From Scandinavium vulneris_A (lineage in GTDB: Bacteria > Pseudomonadota > Gammaproteobacteria > Enterobacterales > Enterobacteriaceae), in assembly GCA_046518185.1 (NCBI GenBank), contig JBKGRZ010000004.1:310001-374000 (forward strand): DNA of 64,000 nt. The letters run 5' to 3'. The notes beneath the pieces are model-generated. The model was not told where the DNA came from. It did no database searches and saw nothing but the letters and a program-made list of their open reading frames with translations. Positions 27,554-36,640 of the stretch are shown here, in pieces. Both the position numbers and the translations under genes were made by a program. Positions within the stretch are counted from its first letter, which is position 1. Each line of letters opens with the position of its first letter.

Positions 27554-28732
27554 TTATCCCAGAACGACCACCGCACCTGCAGCGGCTTTTGCCCGTGCAA
27601 CCGCCGATTCAACATCATCAGCCGTCGCTAACGCTACGCCCAGCCGACGCGTGCCTTCAATTTCTGGTTTACCGAACAGACGCAACTGCACGCCCACACC
27701 CAGTGCGGCTTCCACGTTATTGAAGCGAACATTCTGGCTGGTCAGTTGGGGCAGAATTACCGCCGAGGCAGAAGGGCCGTACTGGCGAATGGCGCCAATC
27801 GGCAGACCCAGAAACGCGCGAACGTGCAGGGCAAACTCCGACAGGTCCTGGGAGATGAGCGTCACCATCCCGGTGTCATGCGGGCGCGGCGACACTTCGC
27901 TGAAAATCACCTCATCGCCACAGACAAACAGTTCCACGCCAAACAAACCGTAGCCGCCGAGCGCCAGCACCACTTCACGAGCGACGTTTTCCGCCCGCTC
28001 TTGGGCCAGGGCACTCATCTGCTGGGGCTGCCATGATTCGCGGTAGTCGCCATCCTCCTGACGATGACCGATAGGGGCACAGAAATGCACGCCGTCCACC
28101 GCGCTGATGGTCAGTAGCGTAATTTCAAAATCAAAATTCACCACGCCTTCAACGATCACACGTCCGGCGCCAGCCCGTCCACCTTGTTGGGCGTACTCCC
28201 ACGCCGTCGCGAGTTGATCTTCGCGGCGAATAAAACTCTGACCTTTGCCGGAAGAACTCATTACCGGTTTGATGATGCAGGGCAGGCCGATTTCAGACAC
28301 CGCCGCGCGGAAACTCTCTTCACTGTCAGCAAAACGGTAGCTCGACGTTGGCAGGTGAAGCTCTTCTGCCGCCAGACGACGAATGCCCTCGCGGTTCATG
28401 GTGAGTTTGGTAGCGCGGGCGCAGGGCACCACGTTTTGACCCGCCAGTTCCAGCTCTATCAGCATATCGGTGGCGATGGCTTCGATTTCCGGCACGATGA
28501 AGTGCGGTTTTTCCCGTTCGACCAGCGCCTTCAGCGCCTGCCCATCCAGCATGTTAATGACATGGCTGCGATGGGCCACGTGCATCGCCGGCGCGTCTGC
28601 ATAGCGATCGACGGCGATAACTTCTATCCCCAACCGCTGGCATTCAATAGCCACTTCCTTACCCAGCTCGCCAGAGCCCAATAACATTACGCGGGTTGCC
28701 GCCGGACGCAGCGCGGTGCCTAGTACAGTCAT
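27554..28732 (-). CDS. purT: Formate-dependent GAR transformylase PurT
   Basis: PurT makes formyl-GAR from GAR, formate and ATP in purine synthesis, bypassing PurN. The 392-residue ATP-grasp protein matches E. coli PurT, with LLGSGELGKEVAIECQRLG at the N-terminus, SSSGKGQSFI as the phosphate loop and EVSPRPHDTGMVTL. The start MTVLGTALRPAAT is chosen by similarity over a 34-codon extension, which would run through the PurR box. Confidence 0.97.
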   Translation of the reverse strand: MTVLGTALRPAATRVMLLGSGELGKEVAIECQRLGIEVIAVDRYADAPAMHVAHRSHVINMLDGQALKALVEREKPHFIVPEIEAIATDMLIELELAGQNVVPCARATKLTMNREGIRRLAAEELHLPTSSYRFADSEESFRAAVSEIGLPCIIKPVMSSSGKGQSFIRREDQLATAWEYAQQGGRAGAGRVIVEGVVNFDFEITLLTISAVDGVHFCAPIGHRQEDGDYRESWQPQQMSALAQERAENVAREVVLALGGYGLFGVELFVCGDEVIFSEVSPRPHDTGMVTLISQDLSEFALHVRAFLGLPIGAIRQYGPSASAVILPQLTSQNVRFNNVEAALGVGVQLRLFGKPEIEGTRRLGVALATADDVESAVARAKAAAGAVVVLG

Positions 28733-28770
28733 AACGAATTTCCACAGTAAAAAAATGGACGTCAGTATAT

Positions 28771-28786
28771 ACGAAAACGTTTGCGT
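28771..28786. promoter_or_regulatory. PurR operator upstream of purT
   Basis: On the minus strand the site is ACGCAAACGTTTTCGT, a full match to the PurR consensus (ANGCAAACGNTTNCNT). It is 38 bases upstream of the purT start, so purines should repress the gene. Confidence 0.85.
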
Positions 28787-28909
28787 GTGTCTTGTGGCAG
28801 CCTGACCCCGGATGAAATGTCGTACTTTGCGCATCTTTAGCCAGGCCAGACATTTCCTGACATCGTCTCGCTTAGGCTAAGGAAATTATTACTGCATCGT
28901 GAGGGCAAA

Positions 28910-29569
28910 ATGGCAAACTGGCTCAATCAGCTTCAATCACTGCTCGGACAATCATCTTCTTCCTCCTCTGCTCAGTCATCGGGCGAGCAGGGCCTGAGTA
29001 AACTGCTGGTGCCGGGGGCGCTCGGCGGGTTGGCCGGGTTACTGGTCTCCAGTAAATCGTCACGTAAATTGCTGACAAAATATGGCACCGGCGCGCTGCT
29101 GGTCGGCGGCGGGGCGGTGGCAGGTACCGTGTTATGGAACAAATACAAAGACAAGATCCGCTCCGCTCATCAGGGCGAGCCGCAGTATGGGCAGCAAACC
29201 AGCCCGTTGGATGTGCGCACCGAGCGTTTGATTTTGGCGCTGGTGTTTGCGGCGAAAAGTGACGGGCACATCGACGAGAAAGAACGTGCGGCGATTGACC
29301 AGCAGCTGCGTGAAGCGGGGGTGGAAGCGCAGGGGCGTGAGCTGGTCGAGAAAGCGATTGCTCAGCCTTTGGATCCGCAACGGCTGGCGAAAGATGTGCG
29401 CAATGAAGAGGAAGCCCTGGAGCTTTATTTCCTCAGCTGCGCCGCCATCGATATCGATCACTTTATGGAGCGGAGCTATCTTAATGCGCTCGGCGATGCG
29501 CTGAAAATTCCTCAGGAGGTGCGCGATGGCATCGAAGCGGATTTAAAAGCGCAAAAACAGGCACTTTAA
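28910..29569 (+). CDS. yebE: YebE, DUF533 inner membrane protein
   Basis: The 219-residue protein equals E. coli YebE in length. It has a Ser/Gln-rich N-terminus, one or two hydrophobic segments at about residues 30-75 (LVPGALGGLAGLLV; GALLVGGGAVAGTVLW) and a C-terminal TerB-like helical domain (AKSDGHIDEKERAAI). YebE is part of the Cpx envelope-stress regulon in E. coli; I did not find a clear CpxR site. Confidence 0.93.
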   Translation: MANWLNQLQSLLGQSSSSSSAQSSGEQGLSKLLVPGALGGLAGLLVSSKSSRKLLTKYGTGALLVGGGAVAGTVLWNKYKDKIRSAHQGEPQYGQQTSPLDVRTERLILALVFAAKSDGHIDEKERAAIDQQLREAGVEAQGRELVEKAIAQPLDPQRLAKDVRNEEEALELYFLSCAAIDIDHFMERSYLNALGDALKIPQEVRDGIEADLKAQKQAL

Positions 29570-29650
29570 CGACAGAATGGCATGTTTCGCTTGCATCGCT
29601 CTGCACATTTGCCACCCTTAGGGTAAGGTAATTTGCAGAAGAACAATGAC

Positions 29651-31711
29651 ATGCCACCCAAAGCAAAACGTATTCCCCACGCCATGAGCCTTCATGGCGA
29701 CAACCGCATCGACAACTACTACTGGCTGCGTGACGACGACCGCGCGCAGCCCGCCGTGCTTGAGTACCTGAAACAGGAGAACGACTACGGGCATGAGGTC
29801 ATGGCCTCGCAGCGTACCCTGCAGGAACAGGTGCTTAAGGAAATTGTCGATCGTATCCCGCAGCGTGAGGTGTCCGCGCCTTACGCCAAAAACGGTTATC
29901 GCTACCGCCAGATTTACGAACCGGGCTGCGAGTACGCGATTTATCAGCGTCAGTCGGTGCAGAAAGAGGAGTGGAACGATTGGGAGCTGCTGCTGGATGG
30001 AAATCAGCGCGCGGCGCACAGCGAGTTCTACACTCTCGGTGGGCTGGGCATTTCGCCCGACAATACCCTGATGGCGTTGACGGAGGATTATCTGTCCCGT
30101 CGCCAGTATGGCCTGCGTATCAGAAATCTGGAGAACGACAATTGGTATCCTGAGACGCTGGAAAACGTTGAGCCGGGGTTTGTCTGGGGGAATGATTCAC
30201 AGACGCTGTATTACGTGCGAAAACACCCAACCACGCTGTTGCCGTATCAGGTCTGGCGACATACCGTCGGGATGCCGGAGACAGCGGACGAGCTGGTGTA
30301 CGAAGAGAAAGACGACACGTTTTACGTCAGCCTGCATAAAACCAGTTCAAAGCACTATGTGATTATCCATCTGGCGAGCGCCACCACCAGTGAAGTCCTG
30401 TTGCTCGATGCCGAGTTGCCGGATGCGCAGCCGCTGTGCTTCCTGCCACGTCGGAAGGATCATGAATACAGCCTCGACCATTTCCAGCATAATTTTTACC
30501 TGCGCTCGAATCGTGACGGCAAAAACTTCGGTCTGTATCGCAGCCCGGTGCGCGATGAACGACGTTGGGAAGCGCTGATCCCTCCGCGCGACGCCGTGAT
30601 GCTGGAGGGTTTTACGCTGTTCACTGACTGGCTGGTGGTCGAAGAGCGTCAGCACGGGCTGACCAGCCTGCGCCAGATAAACCGGAAAACGCGTGAATCC
30701 ATCGGGATAGCCTTTGACGATCCGGCGTATGTCACCTGGCTGGCGTACAATCCTGAGCCTGACACTTCGCGTCTGCGGTACGGGTATTCATCCATGACCA
30801 CGCCGGATACGTTGTTCGAACTGAACATGGATACCGGCGAGCGCACCGTGCTTAAGCAGCAGGAAGTGACCGGGTTTGATGCCAGCCGTTATCGCAGTGA
30901 ACATTTATGGATCAAAGCCCGGGATGGCGTGGAAGTGCCGGTGTCACTGGTTTATCACCGGGAGCATTTCCGCCAGGGCAACAATCCTCTGTTGGTGTAC
31001 GGCTACGGCTCTTACGGTGCCAGCATGGATGCGGATTTCAGCAGCAGCCGATTAAGCCTGCTCGACCGCGGCTTCGTCTTTGCCATCGCCCACGTTCGTG
31101 GCGGCGGTGAGCTGGGGCAGCAGTGGTATGAAGACGGTAAGTTCCTGCTAAAGAACAACACCTTCAATGACTATCTCGATGTCTGCGACGCACTGCTGGC
31201 GCAGGGCTATGGCAATCCCTCACTCTGTTACGGCATGGGGGGCAGTGCGGGCGGGATGCTGATGGGCGTCGCTATTAACCAGCGTCCCGACCTGTTCCAC
31301 GGGGTGATAGCCCAGGTGCCGTTTGTTGATGTCCTGACCACCATGCTCGATGAATCTATCCCGCTGACCACCGGAGAGTTTGAGGAGTGGGGCAATCCGC
31401 AAGATCCTGAGTATTACCACTACATGAAAGGCTACAGCCCGTATGACAACGTCGAGAAAAAGGCGTATCCGCATCTGCTGGTCACGACCGGGCTGCATGA
31501 TTCCCAGGTGCAATACTGGGAACCAGCAAAATGGGTGGCGAAGCTGCGCGAGCTGAAAACTGACGACAATCTGTTGTTACTGTGCACCGATATGGATTCC
31601 GGGCACGGCGGTAAGTCGGGGCGCTTTAAAAGCTATGAAGGGGTGGCGATGGAATTCACGTTCCTGATTGCGCTGGCCCAGGGCACTTTGCCGGGCCAGG
31701 CGCCGCGATAG
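29651..31711 (+). CDS. ptrB: Oligopeptidase B (protease II)
   Basis: PtrB is a cytoplasmic S9 serine peptidase cutting peptides after Lys or Arg. The 686-residue protein matches E. coli PtrB, with an N-terminal beta-propeller and C-terminal alpha/beta hydrolase domain. The nucleophile is in CYGMGGSAGGMLMG, and the catalytic His in MDSGHGGKSGR. The ATG at 29651 (MPPKAKRIPHAM) matches the family start; an upstream in-frame TTG at 29633 is unlikely. Confidence 0.96.
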   Translation: MPPKAKRIPHAMSLHGDNRIDNYYWLRDDDRAQPAVLEYLKQENDYGHEVMASQRTLQEQVLKEIVDRIPQREVSAPYAKNGYRYRQIYEPGCEYAIYQRQSVQKEEWNDWELLLDGNQRAAHSEFYTLGGLGISPDNTLMALTEDYLSRRQYGLRIRNLENDNWYPETLENVEPGFVWGNDSQTLYYVRKHPTTLLPYQVWRHTVGMPETADELVYEEKDDTFYVSLHKTSSKHYVIIHLASATTSEVLLLDAELPDAQPLCFLPRRKDHEYSLDHFQHNFYLRSNRDGKNFGLYRSPVRDERRWEALIPPRDAVMLEGFTLFTDWLVVEERQHGLTSLRQINRKTRESIGIAFDDPAYVTWLAYNPEPDTSRLRYGYSSMTTPDTLFELNMDTGERTVLKQQEVTGFDASRYRSEHLWIKARDGVEVPVSLVYHREHFRQGNNPLLVYGYGSYGASMDADFSSSRLSLLDRGFVFAIAHVRGGGELGQQWYEDGKFLLKNNTFNDYLDVCDALLAQGYGNPSLCYGMGGSAGGMLMGVAINQRPDLFHGVIAQVPFVDVLTTMLDESIPLTTGEFEEWGNPQDPEYYHYMKGYSPYDNVEKKAYPHLLVTTGLHDSQVQYWEPAKWVAKLRELKTDDNLLLLCTDMDSGHGGKSGRFKSYEGVAMEFTFLIALAQGTLPGQAPR

Positions 31712-32371
31712 CTACTCGCCCAGCCAGTGTTTCAGCGTCAGGCGCAGTTCAGGGCTCATCGTGTTGAGATTATTGAACAGCCAGCGGAGGTAGCCGGGAT
31801 CTTTCTCAGCTACCTCTGCCACCGGTTTTCCGCGATATTTACCGAAGGTGAAGGTGGTCATCAACGCCGGACGACCGGTGATATCGGCCATCTGATCGGC
31901 ACTCCAGCCGGAGACATTGATAATATCAATCAGCAGCGCGGCGGTGATGTAGCAATCATACAACGCGCGGTGATGATGCAAACCCGGCGGCGTGGCCACG
32001 TTGAGTTTGCGCGATTTATACAGCGCCATATTGCTGTACTTAATACCCGGCCACAGGCGGCGGGCCAACTTCATCGTGCATATCCACTCGCCGTTCATTT
32101 CCGGCAATACGCGGCGGTCAAAGCTGGCATTGTGTGCCACGTACCATGTGCTGCCCTGATAATACGGCACCACGTCCTCAATCCACGGTTTATCGGCCAC
32201 CATATCTTCGGTGATGCGATGAATTGCCATCGCTTGGGGGCTGATGGGTCTGTCCGGGCGCACGAGATGGCTCATGGGATTGGTTATCTTGCCGTCAACG
32301 ATGTCCACCGAGGCGATTTCAACCACGCCTCCTTGTAAATCACAGGTTTCCGTATCGATAACGCGTAACAT
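31712..32371 (-). CDS. exoX: Exodeoxyribonuclease X
   Basis: ExoX is a DnaQ/DEDDh 3'-5' exonuclease acting in mismatch repair and recombination. The 219-residue protein has Exo I (RVIDTETCDL), Exo II (WYVAHNASFDRRVLPEM) and Exo III (HHHRALYDCYITA). The start MLRVIDTE at 32371 is by similarity. It is convergent with ptrB, with directly adjacent stop codons. Confidence 0.96.
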   Translation of the reverse strand: MLRVIDTETCDLQGGVVEIASVDIVDGKITNPMSHLVRPDRPISPQAMAIHRITEDMVADKPWIEDVVPYYQGSTWYVAHNASFDRRVLPEMNGEWICTMKLARRLWPGIKYSNMALYKSRKLNVATPPGLHHHRALYDCYITAALLIDIINVSGWSADQMADITGRPALMTTFTFGKYRGKPVAEVAEKDPGYLRWLFNNLNTMSPELRLTLKHWLGE

Positions 32372-32399
32372 GGTGCTCTCCCGGCTGAAAAGAGGCAGG

Positions 32400-33092
32400 T
32401 TATGCGTCACAGAGGCTTTCGTCAATGGCGCAGAAGATTTCACTGAGCGGAATGATATCGCCTTCCCAACCTCCGTCATACTGTCGTCCGGTTAACAGCA
32501 GTTCTCCGCTGTCGGCGCGAACGATCAGCTGTCCGTTTTCATCCCACAGTGCACTGCCGTCTGCATAGTTGGATTTCAGCACCGCAATGGCGTAGCGGTG
32601 AGCCAGGCGTTGGAGGTGTTGTCCGGATTGCTGTTGTTGGAAGTCGGTAGTGCAGGTGCCGGTCGCCAGCAGTGCGGCGTTCGAGTCAAGTTCATTGCCT
32701 TTTGCTTCAGGGGCGAGAACACTGATGTGATGGGTATTCGGAGTCAGGCAAGTCCCCTGGCCCTGCTGCAACGTTAGCGGCGTGGTGCTATCGGGTACAA
32801 AAATGGCCACCCCTTTACAGCGTTGACCGTTCATTTCAACCGGCATTCCGGCCACAATGGTCATGCCGTGACGCGCCGCCGCATCGCTTAGGGGCTCAAG
32901 CAGTTGTTCATCCGGTGGAGGGGGCAGGGACGTTCGGGGTCCGGGGCCGGTTAACGACATTTCCGGGAAAACGAGCAGTTGGCAGGCGTGCTGTGCAGCC
33001 GCTTCGATAAAACGTAAATGGTGGGCAATATTATCCGCAACGCTCCTGTTGCGGGCCGTGTACTGTGCAGCAGCAATTGTCCATGCAGGCAT
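32400..33092 (-). CDS. yobB: YobB, carbon-nitrogen hydrolase family protein
   Basis: The 230-residue protein resembles E. coli YobB (218 aa) and the nitrilase superfamily: N-terminal WTIAAAQYTARN and a candidate catalytic Glu44 in LLVFPEMSLTG. I cannot see a standard nitrilase cysteine motif at the expected place, so activity is uncertain. It lies upstream of exoX on the same strand, as in E. coli. Confidence 0.82.
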   Translation of the reverse strand: MPAWTIAAAQYTARNRSVADNIAHHLRFIEAAAQHACQLLVFPEMSLTGPGPRTSLPPPPDEQLLEPLSDAAARHGMTIVAGMPVEMNGQRCKGVAIFVPDSTTPLTLQQGQGTCLTPNTHHISVLAPEAKGNELDSNAALLATGTCTTDFQQQQSGQHLQRLAHRYAIAVLKSNYADGSALWDENGQLIVRADSGELLLTGRQYDGGWEGDIIPLSEIFCAIDESLCDA

Positions 33093-33200
33093 AGTGGCTT
33101 CCTTAACACGTATTCCGACTCAGCGTCCCTGAGCCGGTATTCAGAATCTTCTCAAGATTTTAGCAATAGCTGTGTAAGGAAGTGTAACAGTGAGTAAGTC

Positions 33201-33434
33201 TTACTTCTGTTTAGGTTCGTAGGGCAGACGGGAAAGGTTCACCGATGCCAGACGATGGGCGATCAGTCGCTCACGAAACCAGTCGCGCAGATGGGCAGGT
33301 TGCTCACGCTCAACCACTTCTGCCACGATAGGCATATTGTAGCGCTCTTTAAAGGCGACCCCGGCGGCGGCCAAATCGACGTTCACTTTGTCCATCTCGT
33401 CCTGGGGGATTTTTGCCAGATTGGTGGTCATCAT
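33201..33434 (-). CDS. holE: DNA polymerase III theta subunit
   Basis: HolE stabilises the epsilon proofreading subunit in the Pol III core. The 77-residue protein matches E. coli HolE (76 aa) through KVNVDLAAAGVAFKERYN and WFRERLIAHRLASVNLSRLP. Two adjacent ATG codons leave a one-residue start ambiguity. It has its usual place between yobB and yobA. Confidence 0.96.
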   Translation of the reverse strand: MMTTNLAKIPQDEMDKVNVDLAAAGVAFKERYNMPIVAEVVEREQPAHLRDWFRERLIAHRLASVNLSRLPYEPKQK

Positions 33435-33560
33435 AGGCTCCTTCTGTTTCCGGGGCTGAAAGTACTAAGAGTGTCGCGAAATAGCAAGGCCAACGGCGGT
33501 GAATCTCGACGTAAACATTATAGAGCGTTATTCTTTCACCCAAATAGATAACAAAAGGGA

Positions 33561-33944
33561 ATGAAGAGAATGAATCGTATCGCTTCACGCGCGCTGCGCG
33601 CCGGTGTGTTCTTGACCTGCGTCTTAACCACTTCCGCTGCTTTTGCACACGCTCATCTTAAGCATCAATATCCTGCGGCCGATGCACAGGTCACCGCTGC
33701 GCCCCAGGCGTTAACCCTGAATTTTTCCGAAGGTCTTGAAGTAAAATTCAGCGGCGTGACCCTGACCGGTCCGCAGCAGGCCCAGGTACCTGTTGGTGCG
33801 GTGAAACTCAATGAAAAAGATAATACTCAACTTATCGTCCCGGTGGAGGAATCGCTCAAGCCTGGTGACTACAGAGTAGACTGGCACGTAGTGTCGGTCG
33901 ATGGCCACAAGACCAAAGGCCAGTATCAGTTCAGTGTGAAATAA
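33561..33944 (+). CDS. yobA: CopC-like periplasmic copper protein YobA
   Basis: The 127-residue protein has a Sec signal peptide ending in TSAAFA-HAH and the CopC domain beginning with the copper-ligand His (HAHLKHQYPAAD). It ends with HVVSVDGHKTKGQYQFSV, containing further potential ligands. It probably binds copper in the periplasm and works with YebZ. A second ATG three codons in could be the start. Confidence 0.93.
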   Translation: MKRMNRIASRALRAGVFLTCVLTTSAAFAHAHLKHQYPAADAQVTAAPQALTLNFSEGLEVKFSGVTLTGPQQAQVPVGAVKLNEKDNTQLIVPVEESLKPGDYRVDWHVVSVDGHKTKGQYQFSVK

Positions 33945-33946
33945 TC

Positions 33947-34816
33947 GTGCTTGCATCTGCCTATGTCGGGCTGCGATGCCTGCATTTTATCACCGTGATG
34001 CTGTCGTTCGGCTGCGTGCTGTACGGTGCCTGGTGGGCCACCCCGCAGCTTCGGCGGTTGATGATGCTGCGCTTTATGCCACTGCTCCGTGTGACGCTGC
34101 TGATCAATGCCGTGTCTGCAACCCTGATGCTGATGTTACAGGGCGGTCTGATGGCGAACGGTTGGGGCGATGTGCTGCAACCAGACATCTGGCTAGCGGT
34201 AACAGGCACACGATTTGGAAGCATTTGGCAGTGGCAAATTCTGCTGACGTGGGTGGCATTGGCGATTGTCTGCCTCAGGCCGCATCGACTGGCCCCTTTG
34301 CTGCTGATCCTCTGTGTGGCGCAGTTCCTGCTGATGGCAGGCGTGGGACACGCGGCGATGCGGGATGGTGCTATCGGCGCGCTACAGCGTCTGAATCACG
34401 CGATTCATTTGCTGTGTGCGGGCGCGTGGTTTGGAGGTCTGCTGCCATTCCTGTACTGCCTGCATCTGGCCAAAGGACCATGGCGGACTTCAGCCATCAA
34501 CACCATGATGCGCTTTTCGCGCTATGGGCATCTTGCGGTAGCCGGTGTGGTGCTGAGCGGAATAACCAATGCCTGGTTGATTCAGGGGCAACTGGTGAGT
34601 GACTCAGGATACGGGCGGCTGTTGTTGGTGAAATGTGCGTTAGTGGCGCTGATGGTGGTAATCGCGTTAGCGAACAGGTATGTTTTGGTGCCGCGGATGG
34701 CATCCAACAGGCAGCGCAGTCAGGCGCTGTTTCTGCGAACCACCCAGCTGGAGATGATTTTAGGAACTCTGGTTTTAGCGACGGTCAGTCTGTTCGCTAC
34801 CTGGGAACCGTTCTGA
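33947..34816 (+). CDS. yebZ: CopD-family inner membrane protein YebZ
   Basis: The 289-residue polytopic protein (about eight hydrophobic segments) matches E. coli YebZ and the CopD family. It starts at a GTG two bases after the yobA stop, so the genes are coupled. Conserved His residues lie in CLHFITV, GVGHAAMRDG, LNHAIHLLCAGAW and RYGHLAVAG. It is probably involved in copper transfer across the inner membrane. Confidence 0.93.
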   Translation: MLASAYVGLRCLHFITVMLSFGCVLYGAWWATPQLRRLMMLRFMPLLRVTLLINAVSATLMLMLQGGLMANGWGDVLQPDIWLAVTGTRFGSIWQWQILLTWVALAIVCLRPHRLAPLLLILCVAQFLLMAGVGHAAMRDGAIGALQRLNHAIHLLCAGAWFGGLLPFLYCLHLAKGPWRTSAINTMMRFSRYGHLAVAGVVLSGITNAWLIQGQLVSDSGYGRLLLVKCALVALMVVIALANRYVLVPRMASNRQRSQALFLRTTQLEMILGTLVLATVSLFATWEPF

Positions 34817-34832
34817 ATTAAGTGGCGAACTC

Positions 34833-35171
34833 ATGAAAAAACTCGTTCTATCAATACTATTACTGGCAACTTCCGGAACCGCTCTGGCGGCACCGCAGAT
34901 TATCACCGTCAGCCGTTTTGAAATTGGCAAAGCGCAATGGGCGTTCAATCGCGAAGAGGTGATGCTCGCCTGCCGTCCGGGTCATGCGCTGTACGCCATC
35001 AACCCGAGTACTCTGATGCAGTATCCGCTGAACGCGGCTGCTGAGCAGGAAATGAAAGAGGGGAAAACCACCGCTCAGCCTATTTCTGTTATCCAGGTAG
35101 ACGATCCAGCGCATCCGGGGCAAAAGATGAGTTTGGCCCCGTTTATTGCCCGCGCCGAGAAGCTCTGTTAA
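34833..35171 (+). CDS. yebY: YebY, DUF2511 periplasmic protein
   Basis: The 112-residue protein has a signal peptide (MKKLVLSILLLATSGTALAA) and matches E. coli YebY. Two cysteines (LACRPG and the C-terminal KLC) could form a disulfide. It is the third gene of the yobA-yebZ-yebY set and ends at a strong terminator. Confidence 0.93.
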   Translation: MKKLVLSILLLATSGTALAAPQIITVSRFEIGKAQWAFNREEVMLACRPGHALYAINPSTLMQYPLNAAAEQEMKEGKTTAQPISVIQVDDPAHPGQKMSLAPFIARAEKLC

Positions 35172-35200
35172 CACCTGACACTAACCGGTTGACTGACAAT

Positions 35201-35245
35201 AAAAAACCGCAAGTTATTCTGACGAATGCTTGCGGTTTTTGCTTT
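35201..35245. terminator. Bidirectional terminator after yebY (and for SraC on the other strand)
   Basis: AAAAAACCGCAAG / CTTGCGGTTTTT forms a 12-bp stem with T-runs on both strands. On the plus strand it ends yebY; on the minus strand it would end the RNA antisense to sdsR. Confidence 0.85.
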
Positions 35246-35327
35246 TTGTGACGCGTTGCTCGCGGTTTTTTTCTGACCACTTTTGTCGCGGACTGGAAAA
35301 CCTGGCACGGTCATCTATTCTTAAAGG

Positions 35328-35431
35328 GCAAGGCGACTTTAGCCTGCATTAATGCCAACTTTTAGCGCACGGCTCTCTCCCAAGAGCCATTTCCCTGGAC
35401 CGAATACAGGAATCGTATTCGGTCTCTTTTT
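35328..35431 (+). ncRNA. sdsR: SdsR (RyeB) sigma-S-dependent small RNA
   Basis: The 104 bases starting GCAAGGCGAC and ending at GGTCTCTTTTT match the E. coli/Salmonella SdsR sequence almost completely. The Hfq-dependent RNA represses outer-membrane and mutS mRNAs in stationary phase. The 3' end is a terminator hairpin (GACCGAATAC / GTATTCGGTC plus T5). A CTATTCTT element 7-15 bases upstream fits a sigma-S -10 region. The phage integrase gene begins 130 bases downstream. Confidence 0.93.
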
Positions 35432-35560
35432 ATTCCCCTTGTATAACAATCACTTACAAGGGGTGATCCGAAATTTTCCGAAATTTTTCCGAATTTCTGT
35501 ATTCCGGTCTTTTTCGTTATACCACAGCAAAAAACGGTTTAACATTTCTTTTACAGAAAA

Positions 35561-36640
35561 TCAGAGCATCACATATGCTTTCTCGTCGCGCTCGTCGAGA
35601 TACATTTTTGTTGTGGCTTCTGAGGTATGGCCCAGGAGTTTTTGAGCGAACGCCTCGCCGTATGCATCCTTATACAGTCGGCCTGACAGACTTCGAATCT
35701 CGTGAAACGTCGGCGGGTTGATGCTCTCCACGCCTGCCAGTTTACGCGCGGCCACGAATTTTTTTGTCAGTCCGTCCGGGTGAATACTCCCGTCCGGGCT
35801 GTTTTTCCTGATCCCTGCACTGATAAGAAAATCGGTTCGGCTCACCAGCCGGCAACGATCGATCACAGTACTCAGGCGCAAACCTGCCGCCGGGAGACTG
35901 AGCGACAGCGGCAACGCGATTTTCATCCCTGTTTTAATCTGCGTCACGTATAACCGATCATCGATAATATGGCTGAACCGCATGCCGGCGACGTCTTCTC
36001 GGCGCTGAGCGGTGATTAGAGCCAGGTCCATCGAGAGCGGAAACCATGCGGGCATTTGTTCAGCTGCTGCTCGGGTGGCGTTATACGTTTCCAGATGTAG
36101 ACGCTCGCGCATGACATCTATTTTCGGCGCTCTGGTTGGTTCTACTGGGTTCTGTGTGATATGCCCTTCGACTATCGCCTCTCTGAACATATCAGACAGC
36201 ACTGAGCGCATCGCGCCAGCCATCGTATTTTTCCCTTCAACAATCCACTGTTCAAGAAATTCCGCTATGTGCCGCGTGGTCACTTCTGCAAGTATCATTC
36301 CCCCCAACTTCTCCCGCACGGTCGCTAACTGATTGCCGCGGATCTTGTACGTGTTCGCCGACAGATTGCGGCGCTGCAGCAGCAACTCGTAACGCTCAAT
36401 CCATTTTTCAACGGTGAATGAATCCAGCCCTTTCAGTTTTTCGATCAGCGCCGCGGGCGTGTAATTTTGCGCGATAAAGTTATTCGCCTCGATGGCCTGT
36501 GCGATGGCATCCCTGCGTGAAATCTGCCCGAGGGTAAATTCCTTATCTGTTACCGGATTGCGCCAGAAAAATGACTTGCTGGCGGTGCGGTAAGTTAGAT
36601 TTCTCGGCAGGTTAGCATCGTACTTTCTTTTCCGACTCAT
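35561..36640 (-). CDS. int: Phage tyrosine-recombinase integrase
   Basis: This 359-residue lambda-type integrase catalyses att recombination. The arm-binding domain is at the N-terminus (FFWRNPVTDKEFTLGQI), the core-binding domain at about residues 73-165, and the catalytic domain follows. The catalytic set lines up with lambda Int: Arg213 (AQRRED), Lys236 (IKTGMK), His313-Arg316 (FHEIRS), His338 (LLGHTS) and the nucleophile Tyr347 (TKMYLDE). It lies next to its attachment site in sdsR and overlaps xis by 29 bases. Confidence 0.96.
   Translation of the reverse strand: MSRKRKYDANLPRNLTYRTASKSFFWRNPVTDKEFTLGQISRRDAIAQAIEANNFIAQNYTPAALIEKLKGLDSFTVEKWIERYELLLQRRNLSANTYKIRGNQLATVREKLGGMILAEVTTRHIAEFLEQWIVEGKNTMAGAMRSVLSDMFREAIVEGHITQNPVEPTRAPKIDVMRERLHLETYNATRAAAEQMPAWFPLSMDLALITAQRREDVAGMRFSHIIDDRLYVTQIKTGMKIALPLSLSLPAAGLRLSTVIDRCRLVSRTDFLISAGIRKNSPDGSIHPDGLTKKFVAARKLAGVESINPPTFHEIRSLSGRLYKDAYGEAFAQKLLGHTSEATTKMYLDERDEKAYVML

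Larger units (their letters stand above)
35201..35431 (-). ncRNA. sraC: Body of SraC (RyeA), antisense to SdsR
   Basis: In E. coli and Salmonella SraC is transcribed opposite to sdsR across this interval and ends at the hairpin at 35201-35245. The body is present, but its promoter would lie just right of sdsR, where this chromosome carries prophage DNA. Expression is therefore uncertain. This is inferred from position and knowledge of the locus. Confidence 0.45.

Noticed and set aside
28735..28834. Longer PurT with a 34-residue N-terminal extension
   Set aside because: The extension would run through the PurR operator and lacks family similarity.
35352..35645. Plus-strand ORF covering sdsR and the int 3' end
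   Set aside because: It overlaps the sRNA terminator and the integrase gene and has no coding signature.
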